NCBI RefSeq assembly: GCF_041320605.1
Contig: NZ_CP166679.1
Coordinates: forward strand, 1,054,001-1,118,000
Length of the DNA stretch: 64,000 nucleotides
Direction of reading: 5' to 3'
Origin: Arenibacter antarcticus
Lineage (GTDB): Bacteria > Bacteroidota > Bacteroidia > Flavobacteriales > Flavobacteriaceae
Shown here: one piece after another, positions 1 through 7,707 of the stretch
Numbering within the stretch: position 1 is the first letter of the stretch
Layout: the number at the start of each line of letters is the position of its first letter
The notes under the pieces: generated by a model
Databases searched by the model: none
What the model saw: only the letters and a program-made list of their open reading frames with translations
Told to the model about the DNA's origin: nothing
Position numbers and translations under genes: made by a program

Positions 1-1
1 C

Positions 2-1045
2 GGGAACCAGAATATCCTGGCAAACTTTGACGACGATGCCGACAGTTTTATCTGTGGAACAGTGCCAGCCATACAAGGCTCGGTAAAACCTTTAGGATCT
101 TTATCGGTATTCAACGGGGAATCTACTTTTGGAGACTGGATTTTAGAGATAAAAGATATTGCAACCTCTGATGGCGGTGCATTAAAAGCGTTTTCCATGG
201 ACATCTGTGTAGAGGGAGTTTTACGGATAGACAATGATAAGGACGGAGTTTTTGACGATGGGGACGACCTCTGCCTGGGCACTCCACCAGGTACTTTGGT
301 CAACCTAAATGGTTGCCCAGTATATATATTCCCGACAGATAATTTTGAGGTGGAAATCAACAGCGAATCTTGTCGCGGAAAGAATGATGGCTCTCTTCGT
401 ATCAATGCCGCAATGAATCTCACCTACCAAATTAGTGTTGTAGGAATGGGAGTAACTATCAGTACAGATTTTACAAATTTCCATTTTGAACAAAACTTAT
501 CCGCAGGCATTTATACGATTTGCATTGTGGGTACGGACGAGGACAAAACCTATGAGGAATATTGCTTTGAAGCCATCGTTAACGAACCCCCTCCACTAAC
601 CGTGACCTCCAAGCTGACACCAGATGGAAAACAGGCCATATTGACCCTAGAGGGCAGCAATGAATATCAGATTGAACTAAATGGTATTCTTACTACATCC
701 ACCTCTCCAAATGTAATGCTAGACCTGAAAAAAGGCGTAAATCACCTAAAAGTTTATACCAATATACCATGTCAGGGTGTTTTTGAGGATCAATTTTTAC
801 TACTGTATAAACCACAGGCATCTCCCAACCCTTTTAAGGAAGAGGTAAACATAAGTCTGGAGCAGATTACTGAATCCGTAGATGTGGAGACGTATACTTT
901 CACCGGACAATATATTGGAAGAAAAACATACCAGCCCAATAAAGACGGGTTTACGATAGATTTCTCAGGACTACCATCCGGAATCTATATATTAAAAGTT
1001 AAGGGAGCCACTGTAAACAGCACCATAAGAGTAATAAAAAAGTAA
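2..1045 (+). CDS. Secreted protein with P-domain and type IX sorting domain (5' end outside window)
   Basis: The frame is open from the first bases of the window, so this is the C-terminal part of a larger protein. The first ~70 residues look like the end of a proprotein-convertase P-domain (FGDWILEIKD, then GALKAFSMDICVEG). A DNDKDGVFDDGDDLC-type calcium-binding stretch follows. The last ~75 residues (SPNPFKEEVNISL ... GLPSGIYILKVKG ... IRVIKK) are a type A type IX secretion sorting domain, so the protein should be exported across the outer membrane and anchored or released. In flavobacteria this domain order is common in reprolysin-like zinc metallopeptidases, but the catalytic domain is not in the window, so peptidase activity is an inference. 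A lipoprotein gene follows 4 bases downstream. Confidence 0.8.
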   Translation, partial: GNQNILANFDDDADSFICGTVPAIQGSVKPLGSLSVFNGESTFGDWILEIKDIATSDGGALKAFSMDICVEGVLRIDNDKDGVFDDGDDLCLGTPPGTLVNLNGCPVYIFPTDNFEVEINSESCRGKNDGSLRINAAMNLTYQISVVGMGVTISTDFTNFHFEQNLSAGIYTICIVGTDEDKTYEEYCFEAIVNEPPPLTVTSKLTPDGKQAILTLEGSNEYQIELNGILTTSTSPNVMLDLKKGVNHLKVYTNIPCQGVFEDQFLLLYKPQASPNPFKEEVNISLEQITESVDVETYTFTGQYIGRKTYQPNKDGFTIDFSGLPSGIYILKVKGATVNSTIRVIKK

Positions 1046-1049
1046 ACCG

Positions 1050-1733
1050 ATGAGATCTTTAGCAATAACAATGTGTTTTCTAGCCTTAATAGCCTGCGGT
1101 GGAAAGGATTCTACTAAAGCACCCATTGCTGCACAATTGGCATTTCCACAAAAAAATTCTGAATGTACCACCGGCCAAGATGTGAACGGCTCCAACACCT
1201 CTATTGTCGAATTTAGCTGGATAGCATCGGACCATACGGAATCCTATGATTTAAGGGCCACCAATTTAAATACGAATACCACCCAAACGGTAAACTCCAG
1301 TAGTACTTCTGCCAAATTGCCAATAGAAAAGGGAAGCCCTTATTCTTGGCTTGTAGTATCCAAGAACAGCAACGTACGGGAAACTGCAAGAAGCGAGACC
1401 TGGCTATTTTACAATTCAGGATCAACCACTACCTACGCCCCCTTTCCAGCTGCAGTTGTTGCCCCAAAATCGGGCAGCACTATTTCAAAAGACCTTAATA
1501 ACCAAGTTTTATTGGATTGGGATGGCGCAGATGTGGATAATGATCTGGCCGGCTACAAGGTGTATTTTTCTACGACAAATCCACCCACTACCCTGATTAC
1601 CACGCTAACTTCCGGCAAATCGAACCTACAAGTAAGCGTAAGTTCCGATACGGTCTATTATTGGCGTATTGTTTCTTTTGATTTAGAAGGGAATAGCGCA
1701 ACCAACGCCGTTTCAGAATTTAAGGTGCGTTAA
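1050..1733 (+). CDS. Fibronectin-III-like lipoprotein
   Basis: 227 residues with a short SPII signal: a hydrophobic segment ending LALIAC, Cys16 being the lipidated residue. Two beta-sandwich-like segments follow, about residues 30-125 and 130-227; each contains the W/Y pattern of fibronectin III domains (VEFSWIASDHTESYDLRA; VLLDWDGADVDNDLAGYKVYFS; TVYYWRIVSFD). It starts 4 bases after the P-domain protein and is probably co-transcribed with it, suggesting a surface partner of that secreted protein. No enzymatic motif is visible, and function is unknown. It ends 13 bases from the convergent pth gene, with no clear hairpin between them. Confidence 0.7.
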   Translation: MRSLAITMCFLALIACGGKDSTKAPIAAQLAFPQKNSECTTGQDVNGSNTSIVEFSWIASDHTESYDLRATNLNTNTTQTVNSSSTSAKLPIEKGSPYSWLVVSKNSNVRETARSETWLFYNSGSTTTYAPFPAAVVAPKSGSTISKDLNNQVLLDWDGADVDNDLAGYKVYFSTTNPPTTLITTLTSGKSNLQVSVSSDTVYYWRIVSFDLEGNSATNAVSEFKVR

Positions 1734-1745
1734 AAATACCTGTTC

Positions 1746-2375
1746 TTAGGTACCGTTAAACTGATTCATGGTTCTATTAACCCCGGACAAGACAAAAGAT
1801 CGCACCAACTCTGTTGTCTTTAAATACCGAGTTTTCAATTGTTCCTTTTCTTCTTCACTCCATTCTCCCAGCACATAATCTATCTGTCTTCCTTGGCCAA
1901 AGTCGGCACCAACACCAAATCGCAATCTATTATATTCGGTGGTATTTAAATGAGTTTGGATATCCTTTAACCCATTATGCCCCCCATCACTACCTTTTGT
2001 CTTTAACCGAATAGTCCCAAACGCCAAATGAATATCGTCTGTAAGGATCAACACATTGTCTAATGGGATATTTTCTTTTTCCATCCAATACCTCACCGCC
2101 TTTCCACTGCGGTTCATATAGGTAGAAGGCTTTAGACAGAGAATACTCCTCCCCTTTACCTTAAAAACCCCAATATCTCCCAATTTCCCGGTTTCAAAGG
2201 TGAAATCTTCCTTTGCTGCCAGGGCATCTAAAATTTTAAAACCTATATTATGTCTGGTTTCCGCATATTCGTCGCCAATATTTCCCAGGCCTACTATTAA
2301 AAATTTTTTCATGATATCCGTTTCATCCAGTAGCATCCCGTTCACCTTAAAAAGCGACTTTAAATAGTGGAACAT
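1746..2375 (-). CDS. pth: Peptidyl-tRNA hydrolase
   Basis: Pth releases tRNA from peptidyl-tRNAs that drop off the ribosome, recycling tRNA in the cytoplasm. The family signature is clear: FLIVGLGNIGDEYAETRHNIGF carries the substrate Asn and catalytic His, LKPSTYMNRSGKAV follows, and GSDGGHNGLKDI carries the conserved HNG region. Core homology starts at MKKFLIVGLGN (codon start at 2312). The longer start at 2375 adds 21 residues, an extension common in flavobacterial annotations but not demanded by the fold. It lies downstream of rplY on the same strand, separated by a terminator hairpin, so it may also have its own promoter. Both neighbours, L25 and Prs, are translation or nucleotide housekeeping genes. 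Confidence 0.95.
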   Translation of the reverse strand: MFHYLKSLFKVNGMLLDETDIMKKFLIVGLGNIGDEYAETRHNIGFKILDALAAKEDFTFETGKLGDIGVFKVKGRSILCLKPSTYMNRSGKAVRYWMEKENIPLDNVLILTDDIHLAFGTIRLKTKGSDGGHNGLKDIQTHLNTTEYNRLRFGVGADFGQGRQIDYVLGEWSEEEKEQLKTRYLKTTELVRSFVLSGVNRTMNQFNGT

Positions 2376-2401
2376 GGACCTTAGTTTGGAGTTTATAAAA
2401 A

Positions 2402-2431
2402 TACAAAAGCATCTGCTTTCGCAGATGCTTT
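2402..2431 (-). terminator. Intrinsic terminator after rplY
   Basis: A perfect 11-bp stem (AAAGCATCTGC / GCAGATGCTTT) with a 4-base loop is followed on the minus strand by a short T-rich tail. It sits between the rplY stop and pth, so it should end or attenuate rplY transcription. Confidence 0.75.
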
Positions 2432-2451
2432 AATAAAAAATTTAATCAGTA

Positions 2452-3066
2452 CTATTCGTTACCAGCTTCAGCTGCTTCTTCCGCTGCTGCTTCTTCTTCC
2501 TCTTCATCAGTAAGAACTGCGTTACGTGCCGCCTTAACCTGTACTACAACAGTAGTTTCTGGATGAAGGATAGTAAAGTCGTCATTTAAAAGAGACTCTA
2601 CTGCAATATTCCCACCGATTTTCAATTTAGAGATATCGATATCAAAGAAATCAGGCAATTTGGCCGGTAAAGCCTTAATGCTAAGTTTCCTTTTTCTAAA
2701 CAACAATCTACCACCGTTACGAACACCAGGAGAGCTTCCCAATAATCTTACCGGAATATCCATTGTAAGTTCTTTGTCAGCGAACAACTGATAGAAATCC
2801 ACGTGAAGGATTTTATCGGTTACTGGGTGAAATTGGATATCCTGCATAACAGCATCAAACTTGTTCCCATCTTCCAAATCAACAACAACGGTATGTGCGT
2901 TTGGAGTGTACACTAAATCTCTGAACGACAGTTCATCTGCTGTAAAGTGTAATGGCTTATCCCCTCCGTAAATAACGCAAGGTACCTTTCCAGCATTACG
3001 CAAGGCCTTTGTTGCTTTTTTGCCCACGCTTTCTCTTTCTGATCCTTTAATTGTAATTGACTTCAT
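2452..3066 (-). CDS. rplY: 50S ribosomal protein L25 / general stress protein Ctc
   Basis: 204 residues, the long Ctc type rather than the ~95-residue enterobacterial L25. The N-terminal ~95 residues are the 5S-rRNA-binding L25 domain ([49 protein letters not shown]). The rest is the TL5/Ctc C-terminal beta domain, followed by a very acidic tail rich in E and A, usual in Bacteroidota. It binds 5S rRNA in the central protuberance of the large subunit. It lies just downstream of prs on the same strand (41-base gap), a conserved pairing in flavobacteria with pth following, which supports all three calls. Confidence 0.95.
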   Translation of the reverse strand: MKSITIKGSERESVGKKATKALRNAGKVPCVIYGGDKPLHFTADELSFRDLVYTPNAHTVVVDLEDGNKFDAVMQDIQFHPVTDKILHVDFYQLFADKELTMDIPVRLLGSSPGVRNGGRLLFRKRKLSIKALPAKLPDFFDIDISKLKIGGNIAVESLLNDDFTILHPETTVVVQVKAARNAVLTDEEEEEAAAEEAAEAGNE

Positions 3067-3107
3067 TGTATTTATTAAATATTAATTAATTTTCTATCTC
3101 TGGACAC

Positions 3108-4049
3108 CTACATTAAAAATTTTGAACTAATGGAAGTGTTATGATGCACTCTGTGCATTACATCGGCAAACAGTTCTGCACAACTGATAACCTTTATTTT
3201 TTTACTTTCTTTTTTCAGGGGAATGGAGTCTGTCACAATAAGTTCGGACAAATGAGAATTTTCTATTTTCTCATAGGCATCTCCCGATAGTAGTGCATGG
3301 GTTGTAATGGCCCTTACACTTGCAGCTCCTCTTTCCATCATAAGGTCTGCCGCTTTGGTTAAAGTTCCCGCAGTATCAACCATATCATCTGCTAACACCA
3401 CATTCTTACCTTTTACGTCACCAATGAGTTCCATATGTGAAATTATGTTAGAACCTGCCCTTTGCTTATAACAGATCACTACGTCACAATTTAAAGCTTT
3501 AGAATAAGCATAGGCCCTTTTAGACCCACCCATATCCGGGGAAGCAATAGTAAGATTGGGAAGGTTTAAACTTTCCAAATAGGGTAAAAATAAGGTTGAC
3601 GCAAATAAATGATCCACAGGCTTTTCAAAGAACCCTTGAATCTGGTCGGCATGTAGATCCATAGTAATGATACGTGTGGCTCCAGCAGCTTCCAGCATTT
3701 TTGCGACCAATTTTGCCGCTATAGGCACTCTTGGCTTATCTTTCCTATCCTGTCTTGCCCATCCAAAATAAGGCATTACAGCTGTAATATGCCTAGCTGA
3801 AGCGCGTTTAGCAGCATCCAGCATAAGCAACAGTTCCATTAGATTTTCCGAGGTAGGATTGGTGGACCCTATGATAAACACGCGCGTCCCCCTTACTGAT
3901 TCCTCGAAGGAAGGTTGAAACTCCCCATCGCTATATCTGGAAAAAATTACTTTCCCCAATCCTGTTCCAAAGGACTTAGCTATTTTTTCGGACAGTTCCG
4001 CGCTTTGCGTACAGGTAAAAATCTTAGGTTCTGGCACTTGGTATGACAT
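3108..4049 (-). CDS. prs: Ribose-phosphate pyrophosphokinase
   Basis: Makes PRPP from ribose 5-phosphate and ATP for purine, pyrimidine, His, Trp and NAD synthesis. Visible family motifs: FSRYSDGEFQPSFEESVRG near the N-terminus (ATP/flexible-loop region), YFGWARQDRKDKPR (catalytic loop and ATP site), ITMDLHADQIQGFF (metal-binding DLH), and VVLADDMVDTAGTL, the PRPP-binding loop. I start it at MSYQVPEPKIF (4049); an upstream in-frame start at 4103 would add 18 residues without homology and would push the start toward the tRNA promoter region. 313 residues is the normal length. It is divergent from tRNA-Leu, with the promoters of both in the 150-base gap. Confidence 0.95.
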   Translation of the reverse strand: MSYQVPEPKIFTCTQSAELSEKIAKSFGTGLGKVIFSRYSDGEFQPSFEESVRGTRVFIIGSTNPTSENLMELLLMLDAAKRASARHITAVMPYFGWARQDRKDKPRVPIAAKLVAKMLEAAGATRIITMDLHADQIQGFFEKPVDHLFASTLFLPYLESLNLPNLTIASPDMGGSKRAYAYSKALNCDVVICYKQRAGSNIISHMELIGDVKGKNVVLADDMVDTAGTLTKAADLMMERGAASVRAITTHALLSGDAYEKIENSHLSELIVTDSIPLKKESKKIKVISCAELFADVMHRVHHNTSISSKFLM

Positions 4050-4174
4050 TGTTAACGTCTTGTTTTTTAGATTATTGGGACTCCCAATCATAAGGAAGTG
4101 CAAATTTAGAAATTTATTTGAGTTGCTAAAGTATAAATGTTGTTATTTTTTGCTGAACTAAAGAAAATATTTTT

Positions 4175-4182
4175 TACTTTTG
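4175..4182 (+). promoter_or_regulatory. -7 box of the tRNA-Leu promoter
   Basis: TACTTTTG fits the Bacteroidota -7 consensus TAnnTTTG and lies 16 bases before the mature tRNA 5' end. A TTTG at 4149-4152 could be the -33 element, though the spacing (22 bases) is a little long. Confidence 0.6.
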
Positions 4183-4198
4183 CAGTCGCAATCAAAAT

Positions 4199-4280
4199 GC
4201 TCGAGTGGCGGAATTGGTAGACGCGCTGGATTCAAAATCCAGTATTTTCGGATGTGTGGGTTCGATTCCCACCTCGAGTA
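4199..4280 (+). tRNA. tRNA-Leu (anticodon CAA)
   Basis: 82 bases fold as a class II tRNA. Acceptor stem GCTCGAG pairs with CTCGAGT (first pair G.U), discriminator A at 4280, D-arm region GGCGGAATTGGTAGACGC. Anticodon stem CTGGA/TCCAG encloses loop TTCAAAA, giving anticodon CAA (reads UUG). The variable arm has a UUCG-like loop, and the T-arm is GTGGG-TTCGATT-CCCAC. CCA is not encoded. The 3' half is the integration site of the mobile element that follows, and the tRNA remains complete after insertion. Confidence 0.95.
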
Positions 4281-4281
4281 C
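4254..4281 (+). repeat. Left attachment core (attL) in the tRNA-Leu 3' end
   Basis: These 28 bases (T-arm through discriminator plus one base) are repeated exactly at 30573-30600. Beyond the exact core, the two sites share a 13-base anticodon-loop segment upstream and a similar terminator plus a tandem 11-mer downstream. Crossover should lie inside the core. Confidence 0.8.
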
Positions 4282-4283
4282 TT

Positions 4284-4319
4284 AAAGGCTTTGACAGAAA
4301 TGTTGAGGCCTTTTTTTTT
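4284..4319 (+). terminator. Element-side terminator after tRNA-Leu
   Basis: A 13-bp stem with three wobble pairs (AAAGGCTTTGACA / TGTTGAGGCCTTT) and a GAAA loop, followed by nine T. A near-identical but perfectly paired hairpin follows the right attachment site at 30602, so the element appears to supply a replacement terminator for the tRNA. Confidence 0.85.
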
Positions 4320-4322
4320 CCC

Positions 4323-4344
4323 AGGTACAACATAGGTACAACAA
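4323..4344 (+). repeat. Tandem 11-mer, copy 1 (possible integrase arm site)
   Basis: Two adjacent 11-base units, aggtacaacat and aggtacaacaa. The same 22 bases recur at 30425-30446 (beside the integrase gene) and, with one change, at 30642-30663. Position near both element ends suggests arm-type binding sites for the integrase; this is inference. Confidence 0.6.
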
Positions 4345-4613
4345 TTGAACTGGAATTATTTCAGGATGATTTAATAGGAATAATTTTTTTGAAAAAAGTG
4401 AATTATAACCAAGTTGTCCTAGTTTGAGCCCAAGCGACCATTTAATCACCTATCAGCTACAGTGAAATTATTGGAAATTTAGGCAATTCGGAAATAAGAT
4501 GGGTATGCCGCCTACATTTCGAAATCCAAAAATTTGACAACCATTTTGACCATTAAACTTTTTTTTAGCTGTGGACCGATTTAAAAATCCAGGGAACATG
4601 GCTTATTGATCTT

Positions 4614-5183
4614 TCATTTTGAAAGTTGCCTTTCCACCCTATAAAATGAACTTTTACTTATTTTAGCCTTGATACATGCGATACCAATCGCTACATCCAT
4701 ATGGTCGTAAAGATGCTTGGCATAATGGTATTTTTCGATAGTTTCCTGATTTGATCCAGTAGGCCTACCCAAAAGCTTATTACGTTTACGGGCATTGTTC
4801 AAGCCAACTTTTGTTCTCTCACTTATAAGATTACGCTCGAATTCGGCAACAGCAGCAAAAATTTGAAGTAAAAATTTACCGTTTGCTGAATTAGTATTGA
4901 ATTCGGGTTCGCTAAGACTTTTAAAATGCACTCCAGATTCATTGAACCTGTCGATAAGTTGTACCATGTTTTTTAGGGAACGGAATACCCTATCATTTTT
5001 ATAGGTCAAGATAGTATCCCCTTTTCTCATATACTTCAGCATTTCATTCAAGCCCTTTCTATCGTCCCGAGTTCCACTTGCTATATCCGAATAGATTATT
5101 TCGCATCCGTTATTTTTCAACAGATCTATTTGAGATTCCAATTTTTGTTCCGAGGTGGAAACCCTTGCATATCCTATTACCAT
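4614..5183 (-). CDS. Serine recombinase (resolvase/invertase family)
   Basis: 189 residues. The N-terminal catalytic domain has YARVSTSEQ with nucleophile Ser9, a DRKGLNEMLKYMRKGDTILTYKNDRVFRS segment carrying the conserved arginines, and AAVAEFERNLISERTKVGL, the E-helix dimer region. A short C-terminal helix-turn-helix domain follows a GRPTGS linker (about residues 135-189). Length is typical of small resolvases such as Tn3 TnpR or Pin/Hin invertases. It lies 270 bases inside the left end of the element, transcribed toward the tRNA. Likely roles are resolution of multimers or inversion; no inverted res/hix pair was recognised next to it. Integration itself is better assigned to the tyrosine integrase at the other end. 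Confidence 0.9.
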   Translation of the reverse strand: MVIGYARVSTSEQKLESQIDLLKNNGCEIIYSDIASGTRDDRKGLNEMLKYMRKGDTILTYKNDRVFRSLKNMVQLIDRFNESGVHFKSLSEPEFNTNSANGKFLLQIFAAVAEFERNLISERTKVGLNNARKRNKLLGRPTGSNQETIEKYHYAKHLYDHMDVAIGIACIKAKISKSSFYRVERQLSK

Positions 5184-5285
5184 ATTTAGTGCCGTAAAAG
5201 GTTAATTAACGAAACTAATAAAAAAGACCAGAAATGGGACAATACCGTCCAAGATTTTCCGCTCTGTGAAAAGTGTCACGTAAAT

Positions 5286-5305
5286 TGGCCCTTTTTATAG
5301 GACAG
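5286..5305 (+). repeat. 20-base element shared by two regulator promoters, copy 1
   Basis: 17 of 20 bases match 7261-7280. Both copies end 55 bases before a regulator start codon: the AraC gene at 5361 and arsR at 7336. It is probably part of a shared promoter or operator. Confidence 0.4.
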
Positions 5306-5360
5306 TTGTAATTCTAAAAATTGATTTAATTTTATTGATATATTTTTATCAGGTCATTAA

Positions 5361-6158
5361 ATGCAAATTACTCCGTCTCCATTTTTATCCAATCACATCA
5401 AGCACTATCTTGTTTTGGATATAGAATCTGATATACAGAAAAACTTTAGGCACTTCTCAAATGGTCATAACGGAATTGTTTTCGCAATTAAAAAAACAAA
5501 TTTCAAGGTTTCAAGTACTAATTCCACATTACCTAATAATTATGTTTTTGGGCAAATTTTAAATAATCAAGATTTTATAATGGAAGGTGCACTATCCATC
5601 ATTATTGTGTTATTCCAACCTTTTGGTCTCTACAGATTTACTGGGATACCCTCAAATGAACTTAAGGGAAAAATAGTGGATGCAAGTCTAATTTTCGACA
5701 ATGAAGTATTTGAATTGAACGAAAGGTTACGAAGTGAATGCACCATAAATACTATTGTAGAAAATTTGAATTCATTTTTTTTGAATAGGTTAAATAAGAA
5801 CGAGGACTCTTTAGCGCCATTCCTTCAAAATACCGTCCAACATGTGCTAATTAAAAAAGGTATGGTGTCAGTAAAGCAACTTAGCCTATACGCTTGCACA
5901 AGCGAAAGAAACTTACAAAGAACTTTTGCTGGTCAAATAGGGATTTCTCCAAAAAAATTCATTCAAATTATTAAACTCCATTCCTTCTTGGGGCTTATGG
6001 GCAGAAAATCAAGTCCCGACCTTTTAACAAGAATCAGTCTTCAGGCAGGATTCTACGATCAAGCCCATCTAATCAGGGAATTCAAAGAACTTACGGGTCT
6101 AACACCATCAGCTTACAGGAACGCTGTACCTCTTGCCGTAAATCTCATTTCACTTTAG
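5361..6158 (+). CDS. AraC-family transcriptional regulator
   Basis: 265 residues. The N-terminal ~150 residues are a sensor-like domain of the DUF6597 type (ITPSPFLSNHIKHYLVLDIE; LFQPFGLYRFTGIPSNELKGK). The C-terminal ~100 residues hold the paired helix-turn-helix of AraC regulators: VSVKQLSLYACTSERNLQRTF, then the signature GISPKKFIQIIKL ... AGFYDQAHLIREFKELTGLTPSAYR. It precedes a nitrilase-family gene on the same strand by 73 bases and probably controls it. The nitrilase has its own -7 box, consistent with separate activation. The ligand is not predictable. The 20-base promoter element at 5286-5305 is shared with the arsR promoter. Confidence 0.9.
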   Translation: MQITPSPFLSNHIKHYLVLDIESDIQKNFRHFSNGHNGIVFAIKKTNFKVSSTNSTLPNNYVFGQILNNQDFIMEGALSIIIVLFQPFGLYRFTGIPSNELKGKIVDASLIFDNEVFELNERLRSECTINTIVENLNSFFLNRLNKNEDSLAPFLQNTVQHVLIKKGMVSVKQLSLYACTSERNLQRTFAGQIGISPKKFIQIIKLHSFLGLMGRKSSPDLLTRISLQAGFYDQAHLIREFKELTGLTPSAYRNAVPLAVNLISL

Positions 6159-6204
6159 TACATATTTTGTCGGGTTTATACAATTTTCGTTTTTGCCTAC
6201 ACGA

Positions 6205-6212
6205 TATTTTTG
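6205..6212 (+). promoter_or_regulatory. -7 box upstream of nitrilase-family gene
   Basis: TATTTTTG matches TAnnTTTG, 20 bases before the ATG at 6232, indicating a promoter separate from the AraC gene. Confidence 0.5.
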
Positions 6213-6231
6213 TGTACAAATTATATTTTAG

Positions 6232-7182
6232 ATGGAGGAAATAAATATTGCTGTTGCACAGTTTCAGCCAAAAGATGGGGACAAAACATATAATCTTTCC
6301 GTAATCCGTAAACTTACCGAAAGGGCTAAGGCAAAAGGTGCGGACGTAATTAGTTTTCATGAGATGTCGATTACTGCTTATACCTTTACAAAGGATTTAG
6401 GCCTTGAAGATATGATGGGTTTAGCAGAGGAGGTGCCCAATGGAAAGAGCACTCAGGAATTAATCAGTATTTCTCAAGAATTCGATGTTCCGATTTTAGC
6501 CGGTCTTGTGGAAAAGGAGAACGGTAAACTTTTCAACACCTATATCTGCGTTACTAAGGACGGGATAGTAACAAAATATAGAAAACTTCATCCTTTCATA
6601 AGCAAATATATGTCAGCAGGACAAGAATATTGCGTTTTTGAACTTTTTGGTTGGAAATGCGGAATCCTTATTTGTTACGATAACAATGTAATCGAAAACG
6701 TTAGGGCCACCAGTCTTCTAGGTGCGGAACTTATTTTTGCACCTCATGTAACCGGATGCACTCCTTCGGCAATGCCGGGCAGGGGTTATGTAGAGGATAG
6801 ATTCTGGCAAAACCGACAAACGGACCCCGTTTCCTTGAGGTTGGAATTCGATGGCCCAAAAGGTAGGCGTTGGCTTATGCGCTGGCTTCCTGCCAGAGCC
6901 TATGACAATGGGGTCTACTATGCTTTTACCAACCCCATAGGCTATGATGGAGAACATCTTAAAAATGGTAATTCAATGATTATCGATCCTTATGGAGAAA
7001 TTTTGTCTGAAATAAGGTCTTTTGAGGATAACATAACCATTTCAAAAATCACTAAAGAAAAAATAAAGCTATCAGGCGGAAGAAGGTACAAAAATGCCAG
7101 AAAGCCCGAACTTTATAAGACGATAATCGGAGCAGAACATGAATCGAATACGACACCAGTCTGGATGTATAAGAAGGATTAA
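6232..7182 (+). CDS. Nitrilase-superfamily carbon-nitrogen hydrolase
   Basis: 316 residues. The Glu-Lys-Cys catalytic triad is visible: Glu44 in FHEMS, Lys118 in YRKLHPF, Cys148 in ILICYDN. The single alpha-beta-beta-alpha domain covers nearly the full length, ending SMIIDPYGEIL followed by a charged tail. It hydrolyses a C-N bond in an amide, nitrile or carbamoyl compound; the branch resembles aliphatic amidase/N-carbamoyl hydrolases more than the glutaminase domain of NAD synthetase, but the substrate cannot be told. No signal peptide, so cytoplasmic. It is cargo of the mobile element, paired with an AraC regulator just upstream, which suggests inducible use or detoxification of a small nitrogen compound. 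Confidence 0.85.
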   Translation: MEEINIAVAQFQPKDGDKTYNLSVIRKLTERAKAKGADVISFHEMSITAYTFTKDLGLEDMMGLAEEVPNGKSTQELISISQEFDVPILAGLVEKENGKLFNTYICVTKDGIVTKYRKLHPFISKYMSAGQEYCVFELFGWKCGILICYDNNVIENVRATSLLGAELIFAPHVTGCTPSAMPGRGYVEDRFWQNRQTDPVSLRLEFDGPKGRRWLMRWLPARAYDNGVYYAFTNPIGYDGEHLKNGNSMIIDPYGEILSEIRSFEDNITISKITKEKIKLSGGRRYKNARKPELYKTIIGAEHESNTTPVWMYKKD

Positions 7183-7203
7183 GTTTGTCGCCCAATGATC
7201 TTT

Positions 7204-7230
7204 GTTCCGTAAAAAGAACCATTTTTGGTA
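7204..7230 (+). repeat. 27-base motif, copy 1
   Basis: Begins gttccgtaaaaagaac, then catttttggta. It matches 24 of 27 bases at 23453-23479, in the same orientation. Each copy has GTTC/GAAC arms around a short A-rich loop. Possibly a leftover mobile-element end or an operator. Confidence 0.4.
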
Positions 7231-7260
7231 CTACACCAACTTTATCCATTCGCTCTTTTA

Positions 7261-7280
7261 TGGGCCTTTTTAAGGGACAG
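7261..7280 (+). repeat. 20-base element shared by two regulator promoters, copy 2
   Basis: Matches 5286-5305 at 17 of 20 positions and has the same 55-base spacing to its start codon (7336). Confidence 0.4.
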
Positions 7281-7298
7281 TAATTTTAACGTATTTTA

Positions 7299-7314
7299 GT
7301 ATTTGCTTAAATAC
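7299..7314 (+). promoter_or_regulatory. Candidate ArsR operator
   Basis: Perfect inverted repeat GTATTT-GCTT-AAATAC, 21 bases upstream of the arsR ATG. Inverted repeats of this kind at the promoter are usual targets of autoregulating ArsR/SmtB repressors. Confidence 0.5.
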
Positions 7315-7335
7315 AAAAAAAGATATCTTTATACT

Positions 7336-7704
7336 ATGGAAAATCAACCATGTATAAGACTAGAAGCGAATGCAAAACAGATAATGGACTGTAGGACATC
7401 TATTGGGGAATTGGATGGTTCCCTGGCATTGATTTCCGAGGTTTTAAATTTAGCGGGAAACAAAGTTCGCCTTCAGATTCTTTATTTGCTTCAAAAAGAA
7501 GGAAGACTATGTGTTTGTGATTTAAGCGATATTTTGGAAATGAACGTTTCCGCAATTTCCCAACACTTGAGAAAATTGAGGGATAGAGATATTGTATACA
7601 CTACTAAAGAGGCACAGACCGTTTTCTATTCGCTAAATAAGGACAAATCCTTCATAATGACACCTATATTTGAAATGGTAAAGGACAATAAAGTATTGGT
7701 ATAA
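7336..7704 (+). CDS. ArsR/SmtB-family metal-responsive repressor
   Basis: 122 residues from ATG at 7336; an upstream TTG at 7303 lies inside the candidate operator and is rejected. The winged helix-turn-helix is clear (NKVRLQILYLLQKEGRLCVCDLSDIL, MNVSAISQHLRKLRDRDIV). It carries the CVC motif (Cys59, Cys61) that binds thiophilic metals such as As(III), Cd(II) or Hg(II) in this family, plus Cys6 and Cys19. In Bacteroidota, mer-type loci are commonly controlled by ArsR-type repressors instead of the MerR family. It is 3 bases before the MerTP gene and so heads the metal operon. Metal binding should release the operator and induce the genes. Confidence 0.9.
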   Translation: MENQPCIRLEANAKQIMDCRTSIGELDGSLALISEVLNLAGNKVRLQILYLLQKEGRLCVCDLSDILEMNVSAISQHLRKLRDRDIVYTTKEAQTVFYSLNKDKSFIMTPIFEMVKDNKVLV

Positions 7705-7707
7705 AGA

